DNA from: a virus
Virus record (IMG/VR): IMGVR_UViG_3300002835_000015
Coordinates: 62,001 to 126,000 of that record
Reading direction: 5' to 3' (one strand)
DNA length: 64,000 nucleotides
The notes below the pieces were generated by a model. It made no database searches. It saw only the letters and a list, made by a program, of their open reading frames with translations, and was not told the DNA's origin. Numbering within the stretch: position 1 is the first letter of the stretch; every line of letters starts with the position of its first letter. The position numbers and the translations under genes are program-made. Positions 50,995 to 59,086 of this stretch are shown in pieces.

Positions 50995-52037
50995 TAAATG
51001 CTCCTATCAAAGTGTACCCTATTAACTTTAACAAATTCTGCACATTTTGGAAGGTCTTTTATACTATCTGCCCCAACATATGCACAAGCACTTCTGATAC
51101 CACCCAATATATCATCAATGACATCTGATACCTCACCCTTATATTCTACCGTCTTAACGCGACCTTCACTGGCCCTATAATTTTTAATTCCACCATATTT
51201 TTCCTGTGCTGCATGGGAACTCATCCCATAGAATGTTAAAACCCTACTACCGTTTATATGACTCCATTCTCCACTGCATTCCTCTGTACCAGCAATCATG
51301 CCTCCAAGCATAACAAAGTCTGCACCAGCAGCAAATGCTTTTACAACGTCTGCTGGAGTCCTACAGCCACCATCTGCACAAATTAGACCCAAGTGCTTGT
51401 GTTGTGCTTTTAATCCATGGGCAGCGTGAGAGCATTCATTAATTGCTGATAATTGAGGATATCCTACTCCAGCTTTTAGTCTTGTTGTACATGCTGATCC
51501 CGGCCCAATTCCAACCTTAACAATATCAACGCCACCGTGAAGAATTAATTCATGAACCATTTCGGGAGTACATACATTGCCAGCCATTATAACGGGCCTA
51601 GTTCCAAACTTCTCCCTTATTTTTGCACAGTGGTCTACAAACTTATCTGTATATCCATTAGCAACATCAATACAGATATTTGGTATATCTTCTATTCTAT
51701 CAACTATCTTCCTAAGTTTGCTGACTTCTTCATCATTAATTCCCATGCTATACCAAAATGTATTTAGATCTTGGAGATTTTCTATATAATCTTCTATATT
51801 ATAATGTTTGTGTAGGCATGTGATACAATTTTTCTTTGATAGAGATTCTGCCATTTCGAATGTGCCAGTGGTATCCATATTCGCGGCCATTATAGGAACA
51901 CCACTCCACTCCAAAGATGAGTGAAAAAATTTAAACGTTCTTTTTACATCGACCAAGGACCGTGAGGCGGCTCGGGATCTCTGTGGAACGAGTAATACAT
52001 CATCGAAATCAAGTTTTGTATCGTTATTAATATTCAT
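50994..52037 (-). CDS. guaC: GMP reductase
   Basis: The 347-residue TIM-barrel enzyme matches GuaC in length and motifs: LDFDDVLLVPQRS, MAANMDTTGTFEM, DVANGYTDKFV, VGIGPGSACTTRLKAGVGYPQ with catalytic C183, ICADGGCRTPADVVKAFAAGADFVMLGG and NYRASEGRVKTVEYKG, the last being GMP-reductase-specific and not IMP dehydrogenase (no CBS domain either). It converts GMP to IMP with NADPH, opening a route to adenine nucleotides. It follows the rII terminator with TTGGAG before the ATG. Confidence 0.93.
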   Translation of the reverse strand: MNINNDTKLDFDDVLLVPQRSRAASRSLVDVKRTFKFFHSSLEWSGVPIMAANMDTTGTFEMAESLSKKNCITCLHKHYNIEDYIENLQDLNTFWYSMGINDEEVSKLRKIVDRIEDIPNICIDVANGYTDKFVDHCAKIREKFGTRPVIMAGNVCTPEMVHELILHGGVDIVKVGIGPGSACTTRLKAGVGYPQLSAINECSHAAHGLKAQHKHLGLICADGGCRTPADVVKAFAAGADFVMLGGMIAGTEECSGEWSHINGSRVLTFYGMSSHAAQEKYGGIKNYRASEGRVKTVEYKGEVSDVIDDILGGIRSACAYVGADSIKDLPKCAEFVKVNRVHFDRSI

Positions 52038-52050
52038 TATTTACTCCAAG

Positions 52051-52084
52051 AAAAAACCGACAGGGGAATTTCTTCCCCCATCGG
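52051..52084 (-). terminator. Intrinsic terminator after rIIB
   Basis: Minus-strand stem CCGATGGGG...CCCCTGTCGG (52084-52057, with a GAAGAAATT loop and a small mismatch) is followed by TTTTTTCTTGG. It ends the rIIA-rIIB transcript before guaC. Confidence 0.85.
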
Positions 52085-52097
52085 ATTTAACACACAA

Positions 52098-52967
52098 TCA
52101 AACACTAACAGCCTGCCTACGCTTGGAAAGAACTCTATTAAGTCTATCCATCTTTGCCGTAACCTCAACAACCCAATCCCGGTTACGCTTCTTACGATTA
52201 ACATGTTCAATATCATCACCGGTCATATGAACAACCTTATCGAAAATGCTATCAAATTCAGATACAACTTCATATCGACAAGTGCGAAGCTTTTGAAACT
52301 TAGAGTCATTTGGTACGCTAACAACATCGCGTGGATTAACCTTGCAAATCATTAGACGATTGCCACCGCCATCATTATCGTTATCAATATCAATGCCGCC
52401 ATAACTCTTAGCATAATCAATAGCACCAACGTGTAGACCCTTACCACAACCGTTGTCACGATTGCTGTCTACCTTACTACGCTGGACTTCGCAAATAGAA
52501 CCAACGCGATTGTCAAAAGTGCCGGAATAAATATCCTTGTAGTCTTCGCGTACAGCCTTATAGGACAAGAAACAACCATCATATGTGATAGGCATGTTCT
52601 TGTTTTCCATAAAGTCGAACAACTCAATAACAGCATGGTCAGATGGATTCTGACTAAGATTATCAAGGAAATTCAACATAGGCTCAAAAGGAAAACCTTG
52701 CTTAATCATATCAAGGATTGTTCCAGTAAACATATCGGGCATCTTAATTCCATCCCAACTCAAGCCACCATCTTGGCAATTTACATATCCATCGCAGTAA
52801 GCATTAACATGCGAAATGATATCGTAAGAAGCCTCAAAGTGTTCGACATTGTTATTCTTAAGATGATTAATTAACTTATTATAGTTAGGGTGGGACTTGC
52901 CGAAGCAGTATGCCTGACCACTAACAACCGCAGTAACAGTACCGTCATTTGCAATAATGTATTTCAT
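52098..52967 (-). CDS. rIIB-like protein
   Basis: The 289-residue protein resembles phage rIIB: a divergent N-terminus, then FLSYKAVREDYKDIYSGTFDNRVGS and RSKVDSNRDNGCGKGLHVGAIDYAKS, which match the K-x-V...DY-x-D-x-Y-x-G-T...V-x-M-x-R...C-x-x-G-L-H-V-G segment of rIIB relatives. LMICKVNPRDVVSVPNDSKFQKLRTCRYEVV is a second conserved block. In T4, rIIA and rIIB protect against host exclusion and associate with membranes. AAGGAGAC precedes the ATG. Confidence 0.82.
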   Translation of the reverse strand: MKYIIANDGTVTAVVSGQAYCFGKSHPNYNKLINHLKNNNVEHFEASYDIISHVNAYCDGYVNCQDGGLSWDGIKMPDMFTGTILDMIKQGFPFEPMLNFLDNLSQNPSDHAVIELFDFMENKNMPITYDGCFLSYKAVREDYKDIYSGTFDNRVGSICEVQRSKVDSNRDNGCGKGLHVGAIDYAKSYGGIDIDNDNDGGGNRLMICKVNPRDVVSVPNDSKFQKLRTCRYEVVSEFDSIFDKVVHMTGDDIEHVNRKKRNRDWVVEVTAKMDRLNRVLSKRRQAVSV

Positions 52968-52995
52968 GTTATGTCTCCTTAAACTTATTATAGCG

Positions 52996-55128
52996 TCACA
53001 GTGAGTTAAGAACAGTTTGGGCCTTCAGGCCCGATTCAATAGTATCGATATAGTCAGCAACAAGCTTCCTATCAGCATCATTCCAAGGAATCGAAAGCAG
53101 TCTGAGCATAGGATACTTCTTCATTTCCTTGTCAAACTTGCTAGCGAACTTATTATCATCGAGTTTCACATCGCTAAAACTAACCTTCTCAACATTGGGC
53201 AACATCTTTGACATGCTGTAAATCATATTCATTTCTGTTGCAATGTTATTAATGTTGGAGCAATATTCGTTGTATTCATTAATGATGTTCTTGACTTCGC
53301 TATTAGAAGTCATCGTAATGATATCCTTCCATCGATCATATCGCTCATTTGAAAGTGGAACCCTACGATTAACATTAATAATATTTTGCTTGTTGGTCTT
53401 TGTGGCATGATCAAAAACTTTTTCAAGTACGTTAACACCACGGGTCCAGTTACCACGCTCATCAAGCTTCCTATTCTTTACAACGGATGGCTTGACAATA
53501 TAAAACGTAGCATCTTCAACCATGTCAGAGTGATTCTTGCAAACATATTCAAGTACATTTTCAAGAAAACTGACATCAACTTCGTGAGAATCAATTTCAA
53601 CAGAACCCTTAGACTCTGTGAAATAGTGAGCATTCTCATACTTTACGCTCATGTTGCAATCCTCAAAGCGACCAGTTTCTTCATTGAAAACCCGTGCCTG
53701 TACAACTGGACCAGAGTTTGTAAACCCATAACTAGAACGATTGTAATTAACTTTATCAAGAGTTGAAGTCAAGACAACATCTGTCCGATCAGCATCACCA
53801 AGGATACCATACAAACGGCAGTTGTCAATAGTCTCGCTTTCCTTAAGCTTGTAGACATAGCAAGCCTGAGAGCCACCGTTCTCTTTCATGTACTGACGAA
53901 TTCGACTAACTCCACCCCTAGTAAGGTTATCAATAAAAAACTTTGTGTGAGTATTAAAGACAATACGCTCAACACCGTACTTAATATCAACCTTAGAACG
54001 ATACTGGGACTTTTCCATCAAGTTAATACCACTATCTTTAGCATTGATATACTCTCCAGCAACGCTATCAAAAAGCTTCATATCATTCCAAGTGATAGAC
54101 TTTTGAAGAGACTGAACAGCAGTATTGATAGACGAACACTGATTGCTAATCTGAACATACTTCATACGGGCCTTAAACAAAGAAGGCTGGCTAGCAATTT
54201 GTTCTTCAATCTTAACAGCAATCTCGTTAATGATATTATCAATCATGCTAAGAATATTCTTTTTAGTGTCTCGACTATATGAAAGAGACTCACGACTAGG
54301 AGTAATGTCAACATCTCCAATATTCACAAAGATTCTCAGTCCGTTAGAATACTCAATAAATTCACGATGACGTTGGAAAGACTTGTCACCATTAGCAGTA
54401 AACTGGTTAACGTCAATTGGGTATGAGATCTGACCCATCACAATAAGATTCTCTCTGGCATTGTCATCAAAGTACCAGTTGGTTCCAGCCAGAACCTTAT
54501 CAATGCTACGGAATGAGGGCTTATAAGCCACAAAGTTTGGCTTTACCTTGAAATGTTCATAAACATGGTGCGATTCATGTTGAAATCGGTTGATATCATA
54601 CTCATTCACATTGATAGAAACCTTGATACCATTCTGTTCGCTGGTATCAGACTCGTCCATCAAAGAGAAGACGGGACTGCCGCTCTCATCCTTATAGGCA
54701 GTATAAAGCCTACGAGTACCATCAAGATAAGCCTCAACGGTAAAACTATCGGAGTATGCAAAGGGAGCCTTGCTACCCAGACCAAGACAACCAACCGCAT
54801 CATTGCTATTATTTCGGGTGCTACGGAAATACGTAGTATAGAGTTGCATACAGTTTTCATGATCCATGCTAGTGCCGTAGTCACGAATAGAGAATACGGG
54901 CGAGATGGCGGTGGGGATATGAACGTCAAAAGGTACGTTTGCCTTGCCAGCCTCAACGTGAGAATCGTAGGCATTAGTAGAGAGTTCACGAACAACTGCG
55001 AGAATCTTGTTAGAATAAAGACCGTCAGAAAGGATAAAGAATGCCTTAGACGATGCTTCGATGCTGAACTTGGACTCTTCAAACTGACCGGACTTCTCAA
55101 TAACGTTCGTACTAGCGTGAAGTTTCAT
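52996..55128 (-). CDS. rIIA-like protein with GHKL ATPase domain
   Basis: The 710-residue protein starts with an HSP90/gyrase-type ATPase: N-box ELSTNAYDSHVEAG (N52), SIRDYGTSMDHENC (D83, G85) and AVGCLGLGSKAPFAY (G-L-G-S-K), as in T4 rIIA, whose length (725) is close. The rest is alpha/beta without known motifs. In T4 rIIA and rIIB prevent abortive exclusion and affect late DNA replication. A consensus-like promoter precedes it and rIIB follows 28 bases after its stop. Strand-swapped long open frames over this gene are codon shadows. Confidence 0.88.
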   Translation of the reverse strand: MKLHASTNVIEKSGQFEESKFSIEASSKAFFILSDGLYSNKILAVVRELSTNAYDSHVEAGKANVPFDVHIPTAISPVFSIRDYGTSMDHENCMQLYTTYFRSTRNNSNDAVGCLGLGSKAPFAYSDSFTVEAYLDGTRRLYTAYKDESGSPVFSLMDESDTSEQNGIKVSINVNEYDINRFQHESHHVYEHFKVKPNFVAYKPSFRSIDKVLAGTNWYFDDNARENLIVMGQISYPIDVNQFTANGDKSFQRHREFIEYSNGLRIFVNIGDVDITPSRESLSYSRDTKKNILSMIDNIINEIAVKIEEQIASQPSLFKARMKYVQISNQCSSINTAVQSLQKSITWNDMKLFDSVAGEYINAKDSGINLMEKSQYRSKVDIKYGVERIVFNTHTKFFIDNLTRGGVSRIRQYMKENGGSQACYVYKLKESETIDNCRLYGILGDADRTDVVLTSTLDKVNYNRSSYGFTNSGPVVQARVFNEETGRFEDCNMSVKYENAHYFTESKGSVEIDSHEVDVSFLENVLEYVCKNHSDMVEDATFYIVKPSVVKNRKLDERGNWTRGVNVLEKVFDHATKTNKQNIINVNRRVPLSNERYDRWKDIITMTSNSEVKNIINEYNEYCSNINNIATEMNMIYSMSKMLPNVEKVSFSDVKLDDNKFASKFDKEMKKYPMLRLLSIPWNDADRKLVADYIDTIESGLKAQTVLNSL

Positions 55129-55173
55129 AATTGCTAATCTCCTAAAAAGTGCTTAAGTGCTGTGTGTACTTTG

Positions 55174-55201
55174 AGTATACCAGAGTTATCGGCAGTGTCA
55201 A
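55174..55201 (-). promoter_or_regulatory. Sigma-70-type promoter for rIIA-rIIB
   Basis: Minus-strand TTGACA (55201-55196) and TATACT (55179-55174) lie 16 bases apart in the 93-base gap before rIIA. TAGGAGA directly precedes the ATG at 55128. The match is close to host consensus and supports early expression. Confidence 0.8.
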
Positions 55202-55221
55202 GCGGCCAGTTTAATTTTTTT

Positions 55222-55524
55222 TCAACGGTTGTCTTCTACACAGAAAGATATGGGTTCTAATGCAAAGTCAACTAAATGACCATCAATATATTCTGCCCAT
55301 TCATCAATAAAAGATCCTATGGTATCTATATCATCTGTGCAATATCTATATGAATTATAATCGTTTATAGAATCATCCCAAATCACTATAGAGTCATTGG
55401 TCACTTCTACATTCTTTATATTTTCTTTGAAGTGCTTTGCTGCTAATAACTCAAGTGGTGAATACCTATTATCACGCATAGCACGAATAATATCACTTTC
55501 ACTCATTTCAAGCTTGATTTTCAT
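55222..55524 (-). CDS. Unknown acidic protein after thyX
   Basis: Starting at ATG 55524, which overlaps the thyX stop (ATGA), the product has 100 residues. It opens KIKLEMSESDIIRAMRDNRYSP and continues with beta strands such as IKNVEVTNDSIVIWDDSI, then an acidic C-terminal part (DDIDTIGSFIDEWAEYIDG). No motif is known. It is coupled to thyX, so a link to nucleotide or replication functions is possible. The 91 bases between it and rIIA contain the rII promoter. Confidence 0.5.
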   Translation of the reverse strand: MKIKLEMSESDIIRAMRDNRYSPLELLAAKHFKENIKNVEVTNDSIVIWDDSINDYNSYRYCTDDIDTIGSFIDEWAEYIDGHLVDFALEPISFCVEDNR

Positions 55525-56156
55525 TTCCAATCCAAAGCCTCACTAATTGTAGGGAATTGTTGTACAAAAATTTCTTTGCATCCATTCGCTATATCCATAT
55601 GTTCCTTCTGAGTACCGCTTTTTTCTCTTAGTGCTATATACGTAATCCATGATCTGACATTTCCAGAAACATAAAGTCTGGTAGGAGTTGCTAGTGGTAA
55701 TACAAACCTAGCACACTCTTTAGCCACCCCGTCTTTAATCATGTCATCGTATATTGATTTTGTTTTAGCGAAATGCTCACGAATTTTTGTATTCCATTTA
55801 ACTCGTACTTCATCGCTAATGTCATCTATACTGTTTTGTCTATTTTTAGTATCTTGACGGCGAAGTTCAAATAACGGAATGTCTTCTGCTAACAATGCTG
55901 TATCGGCATAACGTTGGCTAAACTCTTGAAAAGTAAAGCTTCTGTGTCTTAGAATCTGAGCAGCAATACCTCTTGTTGTATTAATTTCAACAGTCATAAA
56001 GCCGTGCTCAAAAATACTCCAATGCTGATGCTCAATACAATATTTCAAAAGTTTAGCATAGTTATCGTTATCTTGTCCTTTTGGATTTGATACTCTAGCA
56101 CAATATGCCATTAATTTTTCTGCATCGGGAGTAACGCTAATTAATTTTACATTCAT
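55521..56156 (-). CDS. thyX: FAD-dependent thymidylate synthase
   Basis: The 211-residue enzyme has the ThyX motif RHRSFTFQEFSQR (R70-R82), preceded by HWSIFEHGFMTVEINTTRGIAAQILR and followed by a C-terminal FVLPLATPTRLYVSGNVRSW, all standard. It makes dTMP from dUMP with methylenetetrahydrofolate, FAD and NADPH, independent of ThyA. Together with dCMP deaminase and dUTPase it gives the phage a full dCMP to dTMP route. Four-base overlap with the PRTase-like gene upstream. Confidence 0.95.
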   Translation of the reverse strand: MNVKLISVTPDAEKLMAYCARVSNPKGQDNDNYAKLLKYCIEHQHWSIFEHGFMTVEINTTRGIAAQILRHRSFTFQEFSQRYADTALLAEDIPLFELRRQDTKNRQNSIDDISDEVRVKWNTKIREHFAKTKSIYDDMIKDGVAKECARFVLPLATPTRLYVSGNVRSWITYIALREKSGTQKEHMDIANGCKEIFVQQFPTISEALDWK

Positions 56157-56653
56157 GTTTTTTCTCTATTAAATTTATCTGTTCTAGTTTCCCACCAAAA
56201 ATGCGCCATTGTTGTATCGCCATCAAAATATATTGGACAAAAATCTGGACGAAAAACGCTATTAAGATCACAGGCTATGCAAGTAAAAAATAATTGAGAT
56301 CTTGGATAACCATAATCTAAAAGTTTTTGTTCTATTTTCTTAAAATTATTTCCACTGAGACATCCGCTATCTACTACAATTAAGATATAGTATGGATCTA
56401 ATTGATTTGGATGAATAAATGCTTCAAACTCATCTTTATATGGAATATTAACGGGTTCTATATCTATAGGCTCATCTTTATTTGATAATTTATGAGATAT
56501 TAATTGAGCCACAAGCCCAGAATATTCATAACTTAATTGTAATATACCTATGCGACTAGACAAGTTAATAAGACTATTATGACGAATTTCATCGCATATT
56601 TTATCTATACATTTGGTTTCCCATTCTCTATCAATAAATAAACTATTTTTCAT
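56153..56653 (-). CDS. Phosphoribosyltransferase-like protein
   Basis: The 166-residue protein has YYILIVVDSGCLSGNNFKKIEQ, similar to the PRPP loop of type I PRTases (h-h-h-h-D-D/S-x-x-x-T/S-G-x-T), and LFFTCIACDLNSVFRPDFCPIYFDGD, followed by FWWET, like the usual C-terminal P-D-F...W-x-x-x-P-W-E region. The acidic pair is read D-S, so activity is uncertain. It overlaps thyX, consistent with base salvage. PRTase-fold regulatory protein is the alternative. Confidence 0.5.
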   Translation of the reverse strand: MKNSLFIDREWETKCIDKICDEIRHNSLINLSSRIGILQLSYEYSGLVAQLISHKLSNKDEPIDIEPVNIPYKDEFEAFIHPNQLDPYYILIVVDSGCLSGNNFKKIEQKLLDYGYPRSQLFFTCIACDLNSVFRPDFCPIYFDGDTTMAHFWWETRTDKFNREKT

Positions 56654-56858
56654 TATACTCTCTTTGGTGATCTAGCCACTTACCATTCGTATGATGATTA
56701 AATATTGCCCTAGCCAGTTTACTAACGCTTGGAGCAGCACCGCTACCGCTAATAGAATTATCACTAGATTTTGCCCAATAATACTGAGCATCGTCTTTAT
56801 CTTTAATAGTCTCATATCCAAGACCTTTGGCCCACGATCTTATTTCTGTCCAAGTCAT
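56643..56858 (-). CDS. Small unknown protein
   Basis: The 71-residue product starts MTWTEIRSWAKGLGYETIK, then WAKSSDNSISGSGAAPSVS and a helical end (KLARAIFNHHTNGKWLDHQ). It looks like a small phage regulatory or adaptor protein but no family is recognised. Overlaps of 11 and 4 bases with flanking genes show that it is translated in the operon. Confidence 0.45.
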   Translation of the reverse strand: MTWTEIRSWAKGLGYETIKDKDDAQYYWAKSSDNSISGSGAAPSVSKLARAIFNHHTNGKWLDHQREYNEK

Positions 56859-57202
56859 TTTTGTAATTGGTCTTCTGACCTTACCTTTTGCTTGTGGGAA
56901 TACCCACTAGAAAATCCAGACATAAATGCTTCTTTTAAAAGCGGAATATCACTCTTCATTATGTTCTGGTTTTGTAGCCAATCGATGAACATTTTATCTT
57001 CGTCGCAAAGTTCTGGCCCACATAATTCATTATACCTATACTTTATGGTATTAAACATACTGTCTATGCATATAAAGTAGAAGTCATCTTTTATACAAGA
57101 ATTTTCAAAATTCTGATGCCATCCAGATATTACCACAATATCTCCAGAATGGGTGTAAATTTTATCACCAATTTTTATACGCAAGGCTTCTTTAAATATC
57201 AT
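56855..57202 (-). CDS. Unknown protein
   Basis: The 115-residue product begins with a beta-rich part, RIKIGDKIYTHSGDIVVISGWH, resembling small SH3-like folds, and ends with a polar helix (LKEAFMSGFSSGYSHKQKV). It contains three Cys. Its ATG lies 11 bases inside the glycosyltransferase gene. No function can be named. Confidence 0.45.
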   Translation of the reverse strand: MIFKEALRIKIGDKIYTHSGDIVVISGWHQNFENSCIKDDFYFICIDSMFNTIKYRYNELCGPELCDEDKMFIDWLQNQNIMKSDIPLLKEAFMSGFSSGYSHKQKVRSEDQLQK

Positions 57203-57839
57203 ATAATTTTTCTTTTGCTATTATCTCATAATATTCTGGAGTAAATTCGCCTTTTCTCATAGCTTCATTGTACCAAGGCGTATCTTGTTTGTCAAACAGT
57301 ATTCTGTGTTGCATACTGCTATTTAATCTTTTAGACCCATTTACCTCAAATTCCCAAGGGTTTTCTGAACCGTGGTTGATCAAGCAAGATTTAAAAAACT
57401 CTTTATTCCATATAGAAGCTTGCATTGATATTGTATATAAACTATGCTGACGCAATGCATACATGTTTCCTATTATATGAAACTTATTATATAATCTACT
57501 ATCTTCATGAATTCCTAATCTATTTATTCCCTGCCGACATATTTGAATATACATATCAAATTGTGACTTTGGTATAGTTTTTCTCAAAAAATAATCATCC
57601 TGTAACCATAATACGTACTCTGTATCGACTCTATCTAGAGCATACTTTAGACAATCTGAATAAGGTATTTTGCCCGGTAAAATAGATTTAAAACCATAGT
57701 CGTTAAATTCTAGGGTTTCTGATAAAAAATATCTTGGAATATCTATATTGTGGTCCCAGTATCTGTTGAATAATAGACCAAATTTGTTCCATAGGAAATT
57801 GTATTTATCGCAAGTGCCGACTAATAAAGTAATGTCCAT
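57192..57839 (-). CDS. Putative GT-A-fold glycosyltransferase
   Basis: The 215-residue protein starts MDITLLVGTCDKYNFLWNKFGLLF, like short phage and bacterial glycosyltransferases that begin 'V...T-x-D-K/R', and has VDTEYVLWLQDDYFLRKTIPKSQ, a clear D-D donor/metal site. IWNKEFFKSCLINHGSENPWEFEVNG carries the later W-x-x-E acceptor/catalytic motif. It lacks a membrane span. It heads a short leftward unit opposite the rightward gene at 57901. Confidence 0.72.
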   Translation of the reverse strand: MDITLLVGTCDKYNFLWNKFGLLFNRYWDHNIDIPRYFLSETLEFNDYGFKSILPGKIPYSDCLKYALDRVDTEYVLWLQDDYFLRKTIPKSQFDMYIQICRQGINRLGIHEDSRLYNKFHIIGNMYALRQHSLYTISMQASIWNKEFFKSCLINHGSENPWEFEVNGSKRLNSSMQHRILFDKQDTPWYNEAMRKGEFTPEYYEIIAKEKLYDI

Positions 57840-57849
57840 ATTGATTTTC

Positions 57850-57859
57850 GTGTATAATT
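57850..57859 (+). promoter_or_regulatory. Candidate phage-type promoter element GTGTATAATT
   Basis: GTGTATAATT lies in the 61-base gap between divergent genes, 41 bases before the ATG at 57901 on the plus strand. A TTGATT six bases upstream is too close for a sigma-70 -35 box. It matches the GTGTATA core of other sites. Confidence 0.45.
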
Positions 57860-57900
57860 GTAATGAGTACTCGATTTTAGAACCTTATAAGGAGATTTTT

Positions 57901-58269
57901 ATGCCTTTTTCACCAACACAATCTGGTAACATGTTTCCCGGCAGAAACGTATTCTTCCCCGGCATTATAGCTGGTCCATCTACTGTCACTGGTACTAGTG
58001 GCATATTCATCCCATTTGCCGCATTAGAAAGTTATAATGTTGGTAATAGTGGTGAAATCGGAGAATTAGTATATTCAATAGTAGATAAGTTTGTAACTGG
58101 TTTAAACAATTTATCTGGTGTTCCTACGCTTGCAGATGATCTCCCAAGTAAGTTTAGTGCTTCAAGACAAACATCGTTAACTTCAGATAACACTGCCACA
58201 AAAACATACTCAATGAGTTTTGATCTTAATGTTTCAAGTGCCAAGTATGATCTACAAAGCGAAGCATGA
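57901..58269 (+). CDS. Isolated rightward virion-type protein
   Basis: This is the only rightward gene in the right two thirds of the window. The 122-residue product starts MPFSPTQSGNMFPGRNVFFPG and has no signal or span; it is rich in Ser, Gly, Phe and Pro and ends SMSFDLNVSSAKYDLQSEA. AAGGAG nine bases before ATG 57901 fixes the start; the open frame runs further upstream across the promoter without a good start. Its own promoter element and strong terminator mark it as a monocistronic, probably abundant late protein such as a capsid decoration or internal protein. Family not recognised. Confidence 0.65.
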   Translation: MPFSPTQSGNMFPGRNVFFPGIIAGPSTVTGTSGIFIPFAALESYNVGNSGEIGELVYSIVDKFVTGLNNLSGVPTLADDLPSKFSASRQTSLTSDNTATKTYSMSFDLNVSSAKYDLQSEA

Positions 58270-58309
58270 TGGATAGGGTTTGATAGAGAACATACGTATG
58301 TTTGGTTAA

Positions 58310-58341
58310 GAGGGCGAACTTTTAGTTCGCTCTCTTTTTTT
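58310..58341 (+). terminator. Intrinsic terminator of the rightward gene
   Basis: GAGGGCGAAC (58310-58319) pairs with GTTCGCTCTC (58325-58334) in a 10-bp stem with a TTTTA loop, followed by seven T. The stop codon of the leftward protease gene at 58322 lies inside the hairpin. Confidence 0.92.
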
Positions 58342-59086
58342 GTATATGTGTCTTGATCCAATCTAAGAAGTTACTAATCCTCGTATGACAACCATCATCA
58401 TTATACGTTGAGTCTGGCTTTTTGTCAAGGGTTGTGACACAAGAATTTATACCAGCCAATTTGCCATCTATAAATAAACCGCCGCCGCTATCCCCGCTAC
58501 CTATTAAGAATTCAAGCTCTGTTCTATTTAATATAGAAGGACTGCAAATTAAAAGATCATTTTCTATTCTATCTATTTTATTTGATCCGCCCCTTTTTTT
58601 CTTGTCTCCATTCTGTATTCCAGTTATAAAAGTACCAGTTTTACCATAGCCAGCAATAGCGCATATTTTGTCAACTTCATTTGATTCTTCGTATAGCTTT
58701 GGATAAAATTCAAGCTCTATGTCTGATGTTGTATGACATAATGCTATATCTGCAAATCCAAATTGCTTCTCTTCAAAGTTTTCATGGCATATAATTTCAT
58801 CTATAACTATGATCTGTTTTTTCTTTTCGCTGTGTAAGAAAGCAAACTTAGAGTCTTTCACAACATGAGCCGCCGTTAATACCCAACGAGAATCTATAGC
58901 AACAGCAGAGGCTGAGAATAAACCATCATTATTATAAGAACCCATTATCTCTAATACGCAATCAAATTTTTTACCATATTCAATATATTTTTCATCTGGA
59001 GTATTGGGGTCTATTGTGCCAGCATATATATTAGATATTAAACCAATAAGAAATCCAACTACGAGGTTGTTGATAAGTTTGTTCAT
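58322..59086 (-). CDS. Exported trypsin-like serine protease
   Basis: Starting at ATG 59086, the 254-residue protein opens with a signal peptide, MNKLINNLVVGFLIGLISNIYAG, then a chymotrypsin fold with H74 (LTAAHVVK), D113 (GFADIALCHTT) and S200 (GSGDSGGGLF). Five Cys could make disulphides, fitting a periplasmic or secreted enzyme. It resembles the S1 family more than the two fibre-linked proteases in this window. A GTG start 39 bases upstream would bury the signal peptide. It may degrade host envelope proteins or block other phages; unknown. Confidence 0.82.
   Translation of the reverse strand: MNKLINNLVVGFLIGLISNIYAGTIDPNTPDEKYIEYGKKFDCVLEIMGSYNNDGLFSASAVAIDSRWVLTAAHVVKDSKFAFLHSEKKKQIIVIDEIICHENFEEKQFGFADIALCHTTSDIELEFYPKLYEESNEVDKICAIAGYGKTGTFITGIQNGDKKKRGGSNKIDRIENDLLICSPSILNRTELEFLIGSGDSGGGLFIDGKLAGINSCVTTLDKKPDSTYNDDGCHTRISNFLDWIKTHIQKKRAN

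Noticed and set aside
50994-52037. IMP dehydrogenase instead of GMP reductase
   Set aside because: No CBS domains, a length of 347 residues and the Y-R-A-S-E-G-R motif fit GMP reductase.
52981-52996. TATAAT before rIIB as an independent promoter
   Set aside because: The -10 sequence is good but no -35 box lies 15-19 bases upstream, and rIIB is explained by readthrough from the rIIA promoter.
54553-55137. Long plus-strand frames opposite rIIA
   Set aside because: They mirror the codon structure of rIIA, lack ribosome sites, and give no recognisable protein.
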